The translations under genes and the position numbers were made by a program. The notes below the pieces were generated by a model. It was not told where the DNA came from. It saw only the letters and a program-made list of their open reading frames with translations, and did no database searches. Below are positions 7,046 to 15,656 of a stretch of 64,000 nucleotides of DNA, piece after piece (the first letter of the stretch is position 1; every line of letters starts with the position of its first letter). Source of the stretch: Amycolatopsis sp. 195334CR (lineage in GTDB: Bacteria; Actinomycetota; Actinomycetes; Mycobacteriales; Pseudonocardiaceae); NCBI RefSeq assembly GCF_017309385.1, contig NZ_JAFJMJ010000001.1:2728001-2792000 (forward strand), given 5' to 3'.

Positions 7046-7801
7046 GTGGACGTTCTGCTGGACACCTTCCTCAACTGGGACTACATCTGGGAGGTCTTTC
7101 CCGACCTGCTCGGCACCGGGCTGCTGAACACGCTCATCTTCGCGGTGGCCTCGGCGCTGATCGGCACCCTGCTCGGCATGGTGCTGGCGGTGATGGGCCT
7201 GTCGGCGAAGCGCTGGCTGCGCTGGCCGGCCCGGGTGTACACCGACATCTTCCGCGGCCTGCCCGCCATCCTGACCATCCTGCTGATCGGCCAGGGCCTC
7301 GGTGTGCTGGCGCGGGACATCGTCGGCAACAACCCGTACCCGCTGGGCATCCTGGCGCTGAGCCTGATCGCCGCCGCCTACATCGGCGAGATCTTCCGCT
7401 CCGGCATCCAGAGCGTGGAGAAGGGGCAGCTGGAGGCCAGCCGCGCGCTCGGCATGAGCTACGGCAAGGCGATGCTGCTGGTGGTCATCCCGCAGGGCGT
7501 GCGGCGGGTGCTGCCCGCGCTGGTGAACCAGTTCATCGCGCTGATCAAGGACTCCAGCCTGGTCTACTTCCTGGGCCTGCTGTCCAGCCAGCGCGACCTG
7601 TTCCGGATCGGCCAGGACCTCGCGGCGAACACCGGCAACCTCTCGCCGCTGGTCGCCGCCGGGTTCCTGTACCTGGTGATCACCGTGCCGCTGACGCACC
7701 TGGTCAACCACATCGACCGGCGGCTGCGCCAGGGGCGCAAGATCGACAACGACCACGAGGACGAGCTGGACCTGGTGGCCGGCGGAAAGGTCGGGGCATG
7801 A
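7046..7801 (+). CDS. Amino-acid ABC transporter permease (HisM/GlnP type)
   Basis: 251-residue inner-membrane permease of the His/Glu/Gln/Arg family with five predicted transmembrane segments. The amino-acid permease N-terminal pattern LLGTGLLNTLIFAVASALIG opens the transport domain. The EAA loop that docks the ATPase is SVEKGQLEASRALGMSYGKA. The GTG start follows the previous stop without a gap, and the stop overlaps the ATPase start as ATGA, so the four genes form one operon. A cytoplasmic acidic tail (DNDHEDELDLVAGGK) ends the protein. Confidence 0.93.
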   Translation: MDVLLDTFLNWDYIWEVFPDLLGTGLLNTLIFAVASALIGTLLGMVLAVMGLSAKRWLRWPARVYTDIFRGLPAILTILLIGQGLGVLARDIVGNNPYPLGILALSLIAAAYIGEIFRSGIQSVEKGQLEASRALGMSYGKAMLLVVIPQGVRRVLPALVNQFIALIKDSSLVYFLGLLSSQRDLFRIGQDLAANTGNLSPLVAAGFLYLVITVPLTHLVNHIDRRLRQGRKIDNDHEDELDLVAGGKVGA

Positions 7802-8529
7802 GCGGCGCGGCGAGCGTGGAACTGCGCGACATCCACGTGTCCTTCGGCACGCTCGAGGTGTTGCGCGGGGTCGACCTGCGGGTCGGCAAGGGCGAGACCA
7901 CCTGCGTGATCGGGCCTTCCGGCTCGGGCAAGTCCACCCTGCTGCGGGTGGTCAACCGGCTGCAGGAGCCCGACTCCGGCGACATCCTGCTCGACGGCGA
8001 GAGCGTGGTGGCCACCGACGCCGACCAGCTGCGCCGCCGGGTGGGCATGGTGTTCCAGCACTTCAACCTGTTCCCGCACCGGACCGTGCTGGACAACATC
8101 ACCCTGCCGCTGCGCAGCGTGAAGGGGCTGGAGAAGGCCGAGGCCCAGCAGATCGCGCGCGACCGGCTGGCCGAGGTCGGGCTGGCTGACAAGGCGCCCT
8201 ACCGGCCGGCCGCGCTGTCCGGCGGGCAGCAGCAGCGGGTGGCCATCGCCAGGGCGCTGGCGATGGATCCCGAGGTGATGCTGTTCGACGAGGCCACCAG
8301 CGCACTGGACCCGGAGCTGGTCAAGGGCGTGCTGGAGCTGATGGCCGGGCTCGCCGGGCGCGGCCTGACCCTGCTGGTGGTCACGCACGAGATGGGCTTC
8401 GCGCGGCAGGTGGCCGATCACGTGGCGTTCATGGACCACGGCAGGATCGTCGAACTCGGGGAACCGGCCCAGGTCTTCGAGGCGCCGGAGAGCCCGCGGC
8501 TGAAGAGGTTCCTCTCCCAGGTCCTCTAG
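7798..8529 (+). CDS. Amino-acid ABC transporter ATP-binding protein
   Basis: 243-residue ATPase of the GlnQ/HisP family that powers the upstream permease. It contains Walker A GPSGSGKST, Q-loop MVFQHFNLFPH, signature LSGGQQQRVAIARAL, Walker B VMLFDEATSALD and the switch histidine in VVTHEMGFAR, all canonical. It starts at ATG 7798 inside the permease stop codon. It is the last gene of the transporter operon. The MOSC gene follows after 9 bp and is probably co-transcribed. Confidence 0.95.
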   Translation: MSGAASVELRDIHVSFGTLEVLRGVDLRVGKGETTCVIGPSGSGKSTLLRVVNRLQEPDSGDILLDGESVVATDADQLRRRVGMVFQHFNLFPHRTVLDNITLPLRSVKGLEKAEAQQIARDRLAEVGLADKAPYRPAALSGGQQQRVAIARALAMDPEVMLFDEATSALDPELVKGVLELMAGLAGRGLTLLVVTHEMGFARQVADHVAFMDHGRIVELGEPAQVFEAPESPRLKRFLSQVL

Positions 8530-8538
8530 CCTGGTGGG

Positions 8539-9369
8539 GTGGCGAAGATCGCGAAGCTGGTGCACTACCCGGTCAAGGGGTGCGGTGGGGTCGACCTGAC
8601 CACCGCGGAGCTGACCGCGGCCGGGATCCGGCACGACCGCACCTTCATGGCGGCCGCGCCGGACGGCACCTTCCGCAGCCAGCGCCGCTACCCGGTGCTG
8701 GCCGCGGTGCGGGTCGAGGTGCTCGACGACGGCGCCCGGCTGCGGTTGCGCGCGCCGGGCGTCGAGGACCTGGAGCACGAGGTGGCCGTCGACGGCCCCC
8801 GGCACGCCGCCTCGGTGTTCACCTTCGACGGCAAGGGCGTGCACCAGGGCCGCGAGGCCGCCGAATGGTTCTCCGAGGTGATCGGCGAGCCGTCGGTGTT
8901 CCTCCGGGTCACGCCCGAGCACGAGCGCGTCACCGGCGGGCTGACCGAGGGCACCGCGGCCTTCGCCGACGGGCACGCCGTGCTGGTCACCTCCGAGTCC
9001 TCTTTGGACTCACTGAACGAGCGGATCGCCTCGGCCGGCGGGGAACCGGTGCCGATGGACCGCTTCCGGGCGAACATCGTGGTCTCGGGCTGGGCCGAGC
9101 CGCACGTCGAGGACCTGGTGCGCACCTTCACCGCCGGCGGCATCGAGCTGGCCTATGCGAAGAAGTGCCTGCGCTGCACCGTCCCGCTGGTGGACCAGGA
9201 GACCGGCAAGCGCGTCGGCTCCGAGCCGATCCGCACGCTGGCGAAGTACCGCCGGGTGCCGGCGGGCAAGGTCGCCTTCGGCATGAAGGCGGCGGTCACC
9301 CGGCCCGGCCGGCTGGCCGTCGGCGACGAGGTGGCCGTGCGCACCTGGGACGCCGAACCACCGGAGTAG
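8539..9369 (+). CDS. MOSC domain protein (YcbX/mARC type)
   Basis: 276 residues: an N-terminal MOSC beta-barrel (opening IAKLVHYPVKGCGG, then IRHDRTFMAA) and a C-terminal MOSC domain. The conserved cysteine of the MOSC domain lies in KKCLRCTVPLVDQETGKR; in YcbX and mARC this residue binds the molybdenum cofactor. The family reduces N-hydroxylated compounds or carries sulfur. The protein has no C-terminal ferredoxin domain, unlike E. coli YcbX, so it would need an external reductase. It follows the ABC transporter by 9 bp and precedes the TauE leader-peptide region. Confidence 0.85.
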   Translation: MAKIAKLVHYPVKGCGGVDLTTAELTAAGIRHDRTFMAAAPDGTFRSQRRYPVLAAVRVEVLDDGARLRLRAPGVEDLEHEVAVDGPRHAASVFTFDGKGVHQGREAAEWFSEVIGEPSVFLRVTPEHERVTGGLTEGTAAFADGHAVLVTSESSLDSLNERIASAGGEPVPMDRFRANIVVSGWAEPHVEDLVRTFTAGGIELAYAKKCLRCTVPLVDQETGKRVGSEPIRTLAKYRRVPAGKVAFGMKAAVTRPGRLAVGDEVAVRTWDAEPPE

Positions 9370-9428
9370 CGGTACCCCGTTCACCATCTGGGAAGAGCTG
9401 GATCGGCACGGGGACGTCTGGGACCATC

Positions 9429-9530
9429 GTGATCGTGACGACGCAGGTGCACCTCCTCGATGTGATCGCGCTGGTCCAGCGCAGGCACATCGATCTCGTG
9501 CGCGTCGATTCCGCTCTCTGCCGCCGCTGA
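9429..9530 (+). CDS. Leader peptide of the sulfur-responsive actinobacterial type
   Basis: A 33-codon reading frame ends in QRRHIDLVRVDSALCRR-stop. This matches the pattern of the short putative leader peptides that precede sulfur-metabolism genes in Streptomyces and relatives (R-x-H/V-x-D-L-x-R-x-x-S-x-L-C-R). GTG 9429 has GGGA five bases upstream. An in-frame GTG at 9435 would give 31 residues and cannot be excluded. The single cysteine codon is fourth from the end, where a stalled ribosome would cover the following hairpin. The downstream gene is a TauE/SafE exporter. A second peptide of the same family lies at 63360-63461. Confidence 0.78.
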   Translation: MIVTTQVHLLDVIALVQRRHIDLVRVDSALCRR

Positions 9531-9557
9531 CTCGCTGCGTCGCGGCCATTTTCTTTT
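9520..9557 (+). terminator. Possible attenuator hairpin after the leader peptide
   Basis: GCCGC (9520-9524), overlapping the Cys-Arg-Arg codons of the leader, can pair with GCGGC (9542-9546). It is followed by ATTTTCTTTT (9548-9557), the most T-rich run in this neighbourhood. This is the layout of a Rho-independent attenuator that a ribosome stalled at the cysteine codon would melt. The stem is only five base pairs in the form I can see, so it is a suggestion. A second small stem, ACTGAGT/ACTCGGT, follows near 9563-9579. Confidence 0.4.
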
Positions 9558-9640
9558 CCCACTGAGTAGAACTCGGTAAAAAACTCCCCGTTCCCGGCGG
9601 TCCCCGCACCCTGCCGCCATCCTGCGAACCGAGGTTCCCC

Positions 9641-10561
9641 ATGCGCACCTTCCTGTTGTTCGGATTGGCTGGTCTGCTGGCCCAGCTCGTCGACGGCACC
9701 CTGGGCATGGCGTTCGGGGTGACGGCGACGACCACCCTGCTCGCGGTCGGCACCGCCCCGGCCGCCGCGTCCGCCGCGGTGCACCTCGCGGAGGTCGGCA
9801 CCTCGCTGGCCTCCGGCCTGTCCCACTGGAAGTTCAAGAACATCGACTGGCGCACGGTCGGCATCCTGGCCCTGCCCGGCGCGGTCGGCGCGGTGCTCGG
9901 CGCCTACGTGCTGACCTCGCTGTCCACCGAGGACGCGACGGTGTGGATCACGCTGATCCTGCTGCTGCTCGGGCTGTACGTGCTGATCCGGTTCGCCTTC
10001 CTGAAGCTGGGCAAGCTGATCACCGGCAAGCGGCCGGGCGCCAAGTTCCTCGCCCCGCTGGGCCTGGTGGCCGGGTTCGTCGACGCCACCGGTGGCGGTG
10101 GCTGGGGGCCGGTGGCCACCACCACGCTGCTGTCCTCGGGACGGCTGGAGCCGCGCAAGGTGGTCGGCTCGGTGGACACCTCGGAGTTCATCGTCGCGCT
10201 CGCCGCCAGCCTCGGCTTCCTGTTCACCCTGTCGCAGGAGGACAACCTCAACTACACCGTGGTGCTCGGGCTGATGATCGGCGGCATCATCGCCGCGCCG
10301 GTGGCCGCGTGGCTGGTCCGGCACCTGCCGCCGCGCCTGCTGGGCGCGCTGGCCGGTGGGCTGATCGTGTTCACCAACGCGCGCACGCTGCTCAAGGAGT
10401 TCGGCGCCGCGGACTGGGTCTACACGGTGACCTACACCGCGATCATCGCGCTCTGGGCGGTCGGCGTGTTCGCCGCGGTCCGATCGCTGCGGGAGGAGCG
10501 CAAGCTCAACGCGGCCGCGGGTGAGGACGACGCGCCGTCCAAGGAAACCGTCGTGCAGTAG
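9641..10561 (+). CDS. Sulfite exporter TauE/SafE family membrane protein
   Basis: 306-residue polytopic membrane protein of the TauE/SafE family (about 8 transmembrane helices). The two family half-repeats open with GLAGLLAQLVDGTLGMAFGV and GLVAGFVDATGGGGWGPVAT, both with the conserved aromatic/glycine G-x-x-D-A/G-x-x-G pattern. The family moves sulfite, sulfonates or other sulfur oxyanions across the membrane, and in some members acts in sulfur uptake. The leader peptide 110 bp upstream supports a sulfur link and suggests control by attenuation. ATG 9641 sits close after the GAGG of CCGAGGTTCCCC. The tail is cytoplasmic and charged. Confidence 0.88.
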   Translation: MRTFLLFGLAGLLAQLVDGTLGMAFGVTATTTLLAVGTAPAAASAAVHLAEVGTSLASGLSHWKFKNIDWRTVGILALPGAVGAVLGAYVLTSLSTEDATVWITLILLLLGLYVLIRFAFLKLGKLITGKRPGAKFLAPLGLVAGFVDATGGGGWGPVATTTLLSSGRLEPRKVVGSVDTSEFIVALAASLGFLFTLSQEDNLNYTVVLGLMIGGIIAAPVAAWLVRHLPPRLLGALAGGLIVFTNARTLLKEFGAADWVYTVTYTAIIALWAVGVFAAVRSLREERKLNAAAGEDDAPSKETVVQ

Positions 10562-10620
10562 TTCCGGCGAGGCTTCCGCCCCGTCACCTGGTGGTCACTC
10601 TCAGCGCGCTTACTGGGCGC

Positions 10621-11313
10621 GTGGACACCAGACTGCTCGTTTCGCTGTCCGGCATGACCCCGAGGACGCTGCACCGCTGCGCCGAACTGGCCGAGGAGCT
10701 GGATCGGCGGGCGGTGCCGCTGTCCCTGCTGTTCACCCCGTCGACCGGGGTCACCTCGTGGCTCCGGCAGCGGGTGGACCACGGCGACGACCTGCTCCTG
10801 CACGGGTACGACCACACCGTGCCGCCGACCCACCGCGCGGTCAGCCTTGGCCGCAAGGCGGAGTTCGCCGCGCTGCCCGCGCACGAGGCCCGGTTGCGGC
10901 TGACCGCCGCGATCGCCTCGCTGGACCACGCCGGCCTGCGCACCGAGGGCTTCGCGCCCCCGCGCTGGCTGGCTTCGCGCGGCACGCTGGCCGCGTTGCG
11001 CGAGCGCGGCTTCCGCTTCTGCGCCGACTTCACCTCGATCCGGGACCTGGAGACCGGCGAGGTGCGGCGGGCGCGGGTGCACGGGTTCGGCAGCCAGAAC
11101 CAGCGGACCGAAACGCTGCGCTGCTTCGCGCTGGTGCTGACCGCGGCCAGGGTGGCGCGCCGGGGCGGGCTGCTGCGCCTGGGCGTGGACGCGAGCGACC
11201 TGCGGCGGCCGAGCCGTCGCCAGGCTTTTCTCGACGCGGTGGACGTGGCGCTGGAGGCCGGGGCCACCAGCAGCACCTACACCCTCACAGCTTCGTCGGT
11301 TCGCCCTCGCTGA
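10621..11313 (+). CDS. DUF2334 polysaccharide-deacetylase-like protein
   Basis: 230 residues starting VDTRLLVSLSGMT. The order of motifs (LLVSLSG, then VPLSLLFTPS, LLLHGYDH, then FAPPRWLASRGTLAALRERGF) follows the DUF2334 branch of the NodB-like carbohydrate esterase fold. The metal ligands would come from the first-strand region and the HGYDH motif, but the usual TDD motif is not obvious, so activity is uncertain. Start: GTG 10621 matches the family N-terminus. GTG 10591 in frame is an alternative and would add ten residues. The 3' end overlaps the convergent metallo-hydrolase gene by 29 bp. Confidence 0.75.
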   Translation: MDTRLLVSLSGMTPRTLHRCAELAEELDRRAVPLSLLFTPSTGVTSWLRQRVDHGDDLLLHGYDHTVPPTHRAVSLGRKAEFAALPAHEARLRLTAAIASLDHAGLRTEGFAPPRWLASRGTLAALRERGFRFCADFTSIRDLETGEVRRARVHGFGSQNQRTETLRCFALVLTAARVARRGGLLRLGVDASDLRRPSRRQAFLDAVDVALEAGATSSTYTLTASSVRPR

Positions 11314-11920
11314 GCACCTTGACCTCGGTGCCGTCCGGGCCGAGGTTGGTGAACATGCCGTACATCATCTCCGGCACGGCGAGCACCTTCTCGTGGATCG
11401 GCACCGCCACCCGCGGCGCGACCGCGCGCAGGAAGTCGACCGCCTCCGAGGCCTTCAGCCACGGCGCCGCGGTGGGCAGGCCGAGCACGTCGACCTGCTG
11501 CTCGGGCACGAAGAGCGCGTCGCCGGGGTGGTAGAAGGCGCCCTCGTCGAGCAGGTAACCGACGTTGGGCACCACCGGCAGGTCGCGGTGGATCACCGCG
11601 TGCTGCCCGCCGACCACGTCGATCCCGGTGCCGCCGAAGGCGAAGGTGTCGCCGGGCAGCGCGGTCTTCGACGGCAGCCCGAGCTTCTCCACCGCATCCT
11701 GCGAACCGGGGTCGATGATCAGTTCGGCCCGCGGGTTCGCCCTGAGCAGTGCGGTCAGCCGCTCGCCGTCGAGGTGGTCGTGGTGCTGGTGGGTGATCAG
11801 CACCGCGTCCAGGTCGCGGAGGTCCTCGAAGCCGCGGGAGAACGAACCCGGGTCGAACAGGATCCGCGCGCCCGCGGTCTCGGCCAGCACGCACGAATGT
11901 CCAAAATGGACGTATTGCAT
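11285..11920 (-). CDS. MBL-fold metallo-hydrolase (UlaG-like)
   Basis: 211-residue metallo-beta-lactamase-fold hydrolase. It opens MQYVHFGHSCVLAETAGARI with the strand and His typical of UlaG-like proteins. The metal motif THQHHDHLDG gives H-x-H-x-D-H, and later ligands lie in GGQHAVIH and the YHPGDALF region. The small size and start pattern place it with the UlaG/YddR-like soluble hydrolases. The substrate is unknown. ATG 11920 is used. A long in-frame extension upstream over the ArsR gene is a shadow. It is 35 bp downstream of the regulator and may share its transcript. Confidence 0.87.
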   Translation of the reverse strand: MQYVHFGHSCVLAETAGARILFDPGSFSRGFEDLRDLDAVLITHQHHDHLDGERLTALLRANPRAELIIDPGSQDAVEKLGLPSKTALPGDTFAFGGTGIDVVGGQHAVIHRDLPVVPNVGYLLDEGAFYHPGDALFVPEQQVDVLGLPTAAPWLKASEAVDFLRAVAPRVAVPIHEKVLAVPEMMYGMFTNLGPDGTEVKVLSEGEPTKL

Positions 11921-11955
11921 CAGGATATCCCCTGTCTGTCCGGTCAAACCCCAGG

Positions 11956-12900
11956 TTAGGCGCCCACCAGGTCGGCGCCAAGTCGGGTGCGGGCGTACCG
12001 GACGGACCGCCCGTGCCGGGTGGCGGCGAGCAGTCCGGCCCCGGCCAGCGCCCGCAGGTGACCGGACACCGTGGCCGGGGCCAGGCCCAGGCGCCGGGCC
12101 AGCGCGGTGGTGGTCGACGGCTCGGCGAGCACCTGCAGCAGCAGCGCCCTGGTCCGGCCGAGCACCGCCACCAGCCGCGGGTCCGGGTCGCGCGACGGGC
12201 CCCACAGCCGGGCGACTCCGCGAGCCGGGTAGAGCAGGGACGGCTGCCACGGCGGCACCAGGATCACCCCGATCTTCGGCCAGGCGAACACGCTCGGCAG
12301 CAGCAGGAGCCCGCGTTCGTCGAGCGCGGTGCGCGACCGGGCCGCGCTCTCCACGGTCAGCACGTCCCCGGTCAGCTTCACCCGCGAGTGCAGATCGGCC
12401 AGCGCCAGCTCGATGCCGCCTTCGCCGAGCCGCCGGGTCCGGTGGTCGATGTCGGCGGCGAGCACCTCGTGCAGTCGCGGCCACTGCGGCTCGATCAGCT
12501 CGTGCCAGGCCAGTTCGAGTTGGTCGCCGAGCAGATCGCGGGCCCGCGCCGGGTCCTCGGGCAGGCCCGAGAGATCGGCGTCGACCATGGCCAGTTCCAG
12601 CGCCACCTGCTCGGGCGGGGTCCGGCGCAGTTCGGCGAGCTGGGCGTCGACGGTGGTGCGCGGGCCCTGCGGCGGCGGGCTGAGGAACTCGGTGATGTAG
12701 CGGGTGGCGCCCAGCACGGTGCGCAGTTCGGTGAGCGGGAGCGTGCGCGCGTGCTCGGCGGCGGTGCTCAGCCACGGGCCGTACGCCGGGTGGCGGCGGG
12801 CGCCTTCGAGCACCTGGATCGCGCCGAGCACCTCCTCGAGCGGGGAGATCGCGAACCGCAGCCGCTGCGCCCCGGTGGCGGTGAGCACCAGCTCGATCAT
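11956..12900 (-). CDS. ArsR-family regulator with DUF5937-like N-terminal domain
   Basis: 314 residues. A large N-terminal domain (about 1-230), unrelated to DNA binding, resembles the DUF5937-type region common in Pseudonocardiaceae regulators. The C-terminal winged helix (about 240-310) is ArsR-like: LLQVLAEPSTTTALARRLGL, then PATVSGHLRALAGAGLL and the wing RHGRSVRYARTRLG. There are no metal-binding cysteines, so it is not a classical metal sensor. ATG 12900 has the ribosome site GAAAGGA. It is divergent from the MFS pump with a 64-bp gap, the usual arrangement of a local repressor and its efflux target. Confidence 0.85.
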   Translation of the reverse strand: MIELVLTATGAQRLRFAISPLEEVLGAIQVLEGARRHPAYGPWLSTAAEHARTLPLTELRTVLGATRYITEFLSPPPQGPRTTVDAQLAELRRTPPEQVALELAMVDADLSGLPEDPARARDLLGDQLELAWHELIEPQWPRLHEVLAADIDHRTRRLGEGGIELALADLHSRVKLTGDVLTVESAARSRTALDERGLLLLPSVFAWPKIGVILVPPWQPSLLYPARGVARLWGPSRDPDPRLVAVLGRTRALLLQVLAEPSTTTALARRLGLAPATVSGHLRALAGAGLLAATRHGRSVRYARTRLGADLVGA

Positions 12901-12964
12901 CGGCGTCCTTTCGGGTGTGGCCGAATCATTATCGCTCGTTCCCGGTACCGCACAGGCTCGGCGC

Positions 12965-14125
12965 ATGACCGAAACCCTGCTGCGGCACCGTCCCTATTGG
13001 CGCTGGTCGATGGGGGTGCAACTGGCCCGCCTGCCGGCCACCATGGCACCGCTCGCGTTCACCGTGCTGACCACCGCGACCACCGGCTCCTACCGCCTCG
13101 GCGGCGTGATGATGGCGGTGTTCGTGGTGGCCGAGCTGGCCGGTTCGGTGCCGGCGGGCCGGTTGCTGGACCGGATCGGGCCGTCGCGCGGGCTGGTGCT
13201 CTTCCTGCTCTGCGCGGCGGCCGGGCTGGGTGCGCTGGCCTTCGCCGCCTCGGCGGACGCGCCGCCCGCGGTGCTGCTGGCGCTCGTGGTCCTGCCGGGG
13301 TTGATCGCGGGCGGGTTGTCCGGCGGGTTCCGGTCCCTGCTCGCGGGCACCGTCACCGGCCCGCTGCTGCCCCGCGCGGTCTCGGTGGACGCGATGCTGA
13401 TCGACGCGGTGATCATCGGCGGGCCGCTGCTGGTCGCGCTGCTCGCCGGGTTCGGCGCGGTGCTGCCGATCGCCGCGATGGCGGCGGTGTTCGCCGTGTC
13501 GGCGCTGCTGGTGCCGCGCCGGGAGGCGCCGGTGCCGGTGACCGGTGCACGGCTGCCGCTGCCGATCCGAGCGGCCGTGCCGTGGCTGGCCTGCCAGTTC
13601 ACCATCGGGCACCTGCTGTCCACGGTCGAGGTCGCGCCGTTCGCGCTGGCGCAGCGGCTGGGCGGGGCCGAAGGCGCGGCGGCGTTGATCATCACCGTGC
13701 TCTCCGGCGCGAGCATCGTCGGCGGCGCGCTGTACGCGTGGCGCGGGGTGCACCTGACCGTGGCCCCGCGCACGCAGGCGATCACCCTGCTCGGCGGGTT
13801 CATCGCGGGCGGCTGCACGGTGGCGCTCGACCTGGGCTGGCCCGGGCTGCTCACCGGGGTGGTGCTGATCGGCTTCTGCACCGGTCCGCTGGTCACCGTG
13901 GCCTCGGTGCAGATGCAGGGGCTGCTGCCGGAGGGGCGCCGGTCGGAGGGGTTCTCGCTGTCCTTCGTGGTGCAGGCGAGCGGGTTCGGGCTCGGCTCGC
14001 TGACCGTGGGCGTGCTCCCCTTGTGGCTGGCCCCGGTGTTCGGTGTGGCCAGCGCGGTGCTCGCCTGTGCCATTCTGGGCAAAGGCCCCGCGAGAGTAGT
14101 TGGCACCTTGCCAGCAACGTCGTAG
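12965..14125 (+). CDS. MFS transporter, drug-efflux type
   Basis: 386-residue major facilitator superfamily protein with about 12 transmembrane segments. The cytoplasmic loop 2-3 motif is degenerate, reading AGRLLDRIGPSRG (compare GxLaDrxGrrR). The first segment, RHRPYWRWSMGVQLARLPATMAPLAF, and the overall layout match actinobacterial putative multidrug pumps. It is divergent from the ArsR-type regulator, which probably controls it. Sequence alone does not reveal the substrate. The aldehyde dehydrogenase follows after 37 bp. Confidence 0.87.
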   Translation: MTETLLRHRPYWRWSMGVQLARLPATMAPLAFTVLTTATTGSYRLGGVMMAVFVVAELAGSVPAGRLLDRIGPSRGLVLFLLCAAAGLGALAFAASADAPPAVLLALVVLPGLIAGGLSGGFRSLLAGTVTGPLLPRAVSVDAMLIDAVIIGGPLLVALLAGFGAVLPIAAMAAVFAVSALLVPRREAPVPVTGARLPLPIRAAVPWLACQFTIGHLLSTVEVAPFALAQRLGGAEGAAALIITVLSGASIVGGALYAWRGVHLTVAPRTQAITLLGGFIAGGCTVALDLGWPGLLTGVVLIGFCTGPLVTVASVQMQGLLPEGRRSEGFSLSFVVQASGFGLGSLTVGVLPLWLAPVFGVASAVLACAILGKGPARVVGTLPATS

Positions 14126-14162
14126 CCTTGGGGTCCCCAGACCGAGCAACCGGGAGACGCCG

Positions 14163-15656
14163 ATGACCGCCGTCCAGCCGAAACCCGCCACGCAGGAGAC
14201 GTTCGACTCGCTCAGCCCCGCCACCGACGAGGTGGTCGGCACCTATCCGGTGCACACGGCCGAAGAGGTCGAAGCCGCCGTCGAGCGGGCGCGCGAGGCC
14301 GCCGCCTGGTGGGATTCGCTCGGCTTCGGCGGGCGCGCGCAGCGCCTGCAGCAGTGGAAGGGCGTGCTCACCCGGCGGCTGCAGCAGCTGTGCCAGGTGG
14401 TGCGCGACGAGACCGGCAAGCCGATCGCCGACGCGCAGCTGGAGTCGGTGCTGGCCATCGAGCACATCGCGTGGGCGGCGAAGAACGCCCGCAAGGTGCT
14501 CGGCCGCAAGCGCCGCCCGGCCGGGCTGCTGATGTCGAACCAGGCCGCGACGGTGGAGTACCTGCCGCTCGGCGTGGTCGGCGTGATCGGGCCGTGGAAC
14601 TACCCGGTGTTCACCCCGCTGGGCTCGATCGCCTACGCGCTGGCCGCGGGCAACGCCGTGGTGTTCAAGCCGAGCGAGTTCACCCCGGGCGTGGGGAAGT
14701 GGCTGGTCGACGCGTTCGCCGAGGTGGTCCCGGAGCACCCCGTGCTGCAGCTGGTCACCGGCTACGGCGCCACCGGCGCGGCGCTGACCCGCGCGGGCGT
14801 GGACAAGATCGCCTTCACCGGGTCCACCGCGACCGGCAAGAAGATCATGGCCGCTTGCGCCGAGACGCTCACCCCGGTGGTCATCGAGGCGGGTGGCAAG
14901 GACCCGGTGCTGGTCGACGCGGACGCCGACCTCGACGCCGCCGCCGACGCGACGGTGTGGGGTGCCTTCTCCAACTCGGGCCAGACCTGCATCGGCGTCG
15001 AGCGGGTGTACGTCCACGAACGGGTGCACGACGAGTTCGTCGCGAAGGTGGTGGAGAAGAGCAAGGCCGTGCGCGCCGGCTCCGACCACGACGCGCAGTA
15101 CGGCCCGGTGACCATGCCCTCGCAGCTCAAGGTGATCAAGCAGCACATCTCCGACGCCCTCTCGCGCGGCGGGAAGGCGCTGGTCGGCGGGGCCGAGGCG
15201 GTCGGCGACCGGTACGCCCAGCCGACCGTGCTGGTCGACGTGCCCGAGGACGCCGAGGCGGTGCGCGAGGAGACCTTCGGGCCGACCGTGACCATCGCGA
15301 AGGTGGCCTCGATGGACGAAGCCGTGGAGAAGGCCAACGCCACCCGCTACGGCCTGGCCGCGACGGTCTTCTCCAAGTCGCGCGGCATGGAGCTGGCCCG
15401 GCGGCTGCGCACCGGCATGGCCGCGATCAACGCGCCGCTGTCGTTCGCGGGCATCGCCTCACTGCCGTTCGGCGGCGTCGGCGACTCCGGCTTCGGCCGC
15501 ATCCACGGTCAGGAGGGCCTGCGCGAGTTCGCCCGCACCAAGGCCATCGCGCGGCAGCGGTTCACCGCGCCCATCGCGCTGACCACCTTCGACCGCAAGG
15601 AGAAGACCGACGCGCTGGTCGCCAAGCTGATCACCGTCATGCACGGGAAGCGCTGA
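14163..15656 (+). CDS. Aldehyde dehydrogenase family protein
   Basis: 497-residue NAD(P)-dependent aldehyde dehydrogenase. The motifs in order are VIGPWNYPVFTPLG (Asn of the oxyanion hole), KPSEFTP, AFTGSTATGKKI (Rossmann nucleotide loop), the general base glutamate in PVVIEAGGKDP, the nucleophile cysteine in SNSGQTCIGVERVYVHE, EETFGPTVTI and PFGGVGDSGFGR. The short linker and C-terminal extension ending in LITVMHGKR resemble class 3-like enzymes acting on medium or aromatic aldehydes. ATG 14163 follows GGGAGA. Its 3' end overlaps the convergent GMC oxidoreductase by 20 bp. An alcohol oxidase and an aldehyde dehydrogenase side by side could act in sequence on one alcohol (inference). Confidence 0.93.
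   Translation: MTAVQPKPATQETFDSLSPATDEVVGTYPVHTAEEVEAAVERAREAAAWWDSLGFGGRAQRLQQWKGVLTRRLQQLCQVVRDETGKPIADAQLESVLAIEHIAWAAKNARKVLGRKRRPAGLLMSNQAATVEYLPLGVVGVIGPWNYPVFTPLGSIAYALAAGNAVVFKPSEFTPGVGKWLVDAFAEVVPEHPVLQLVTGYGATGAALTRAGVDKIAFTGSTATGKKIMAACAETLTPVVIEAGGKDPVLVDADADLDAAADATVWGAFSNSGQTCIGVERVYVHERVHDEFVAKVVEKSKAVRAGSDHDAQYGPVTMPSQLKVIKQHISDALSRGGKALVGGAEAVGDRYAQPTVLVDVPEDAEAVREETFGPTVTIAKVASMDEAVEKANATRYGLAATVFSKSRGMELARRLRTGMAAINAPLSFAGIASLPFGGVGDSGFGRIHGQEGLREFARTKAIARQRFTAPIALTTFDRKEKTDALVAKLITVMHGKR

Noticed and set aside
8580..9530. Long frame overlapping the MOSC gene and ending with the leader peptide
   Set aside because: The upstream part is an off-frame shadow of the MOSC gene; only the last 33 codons match a known peptide pattern.
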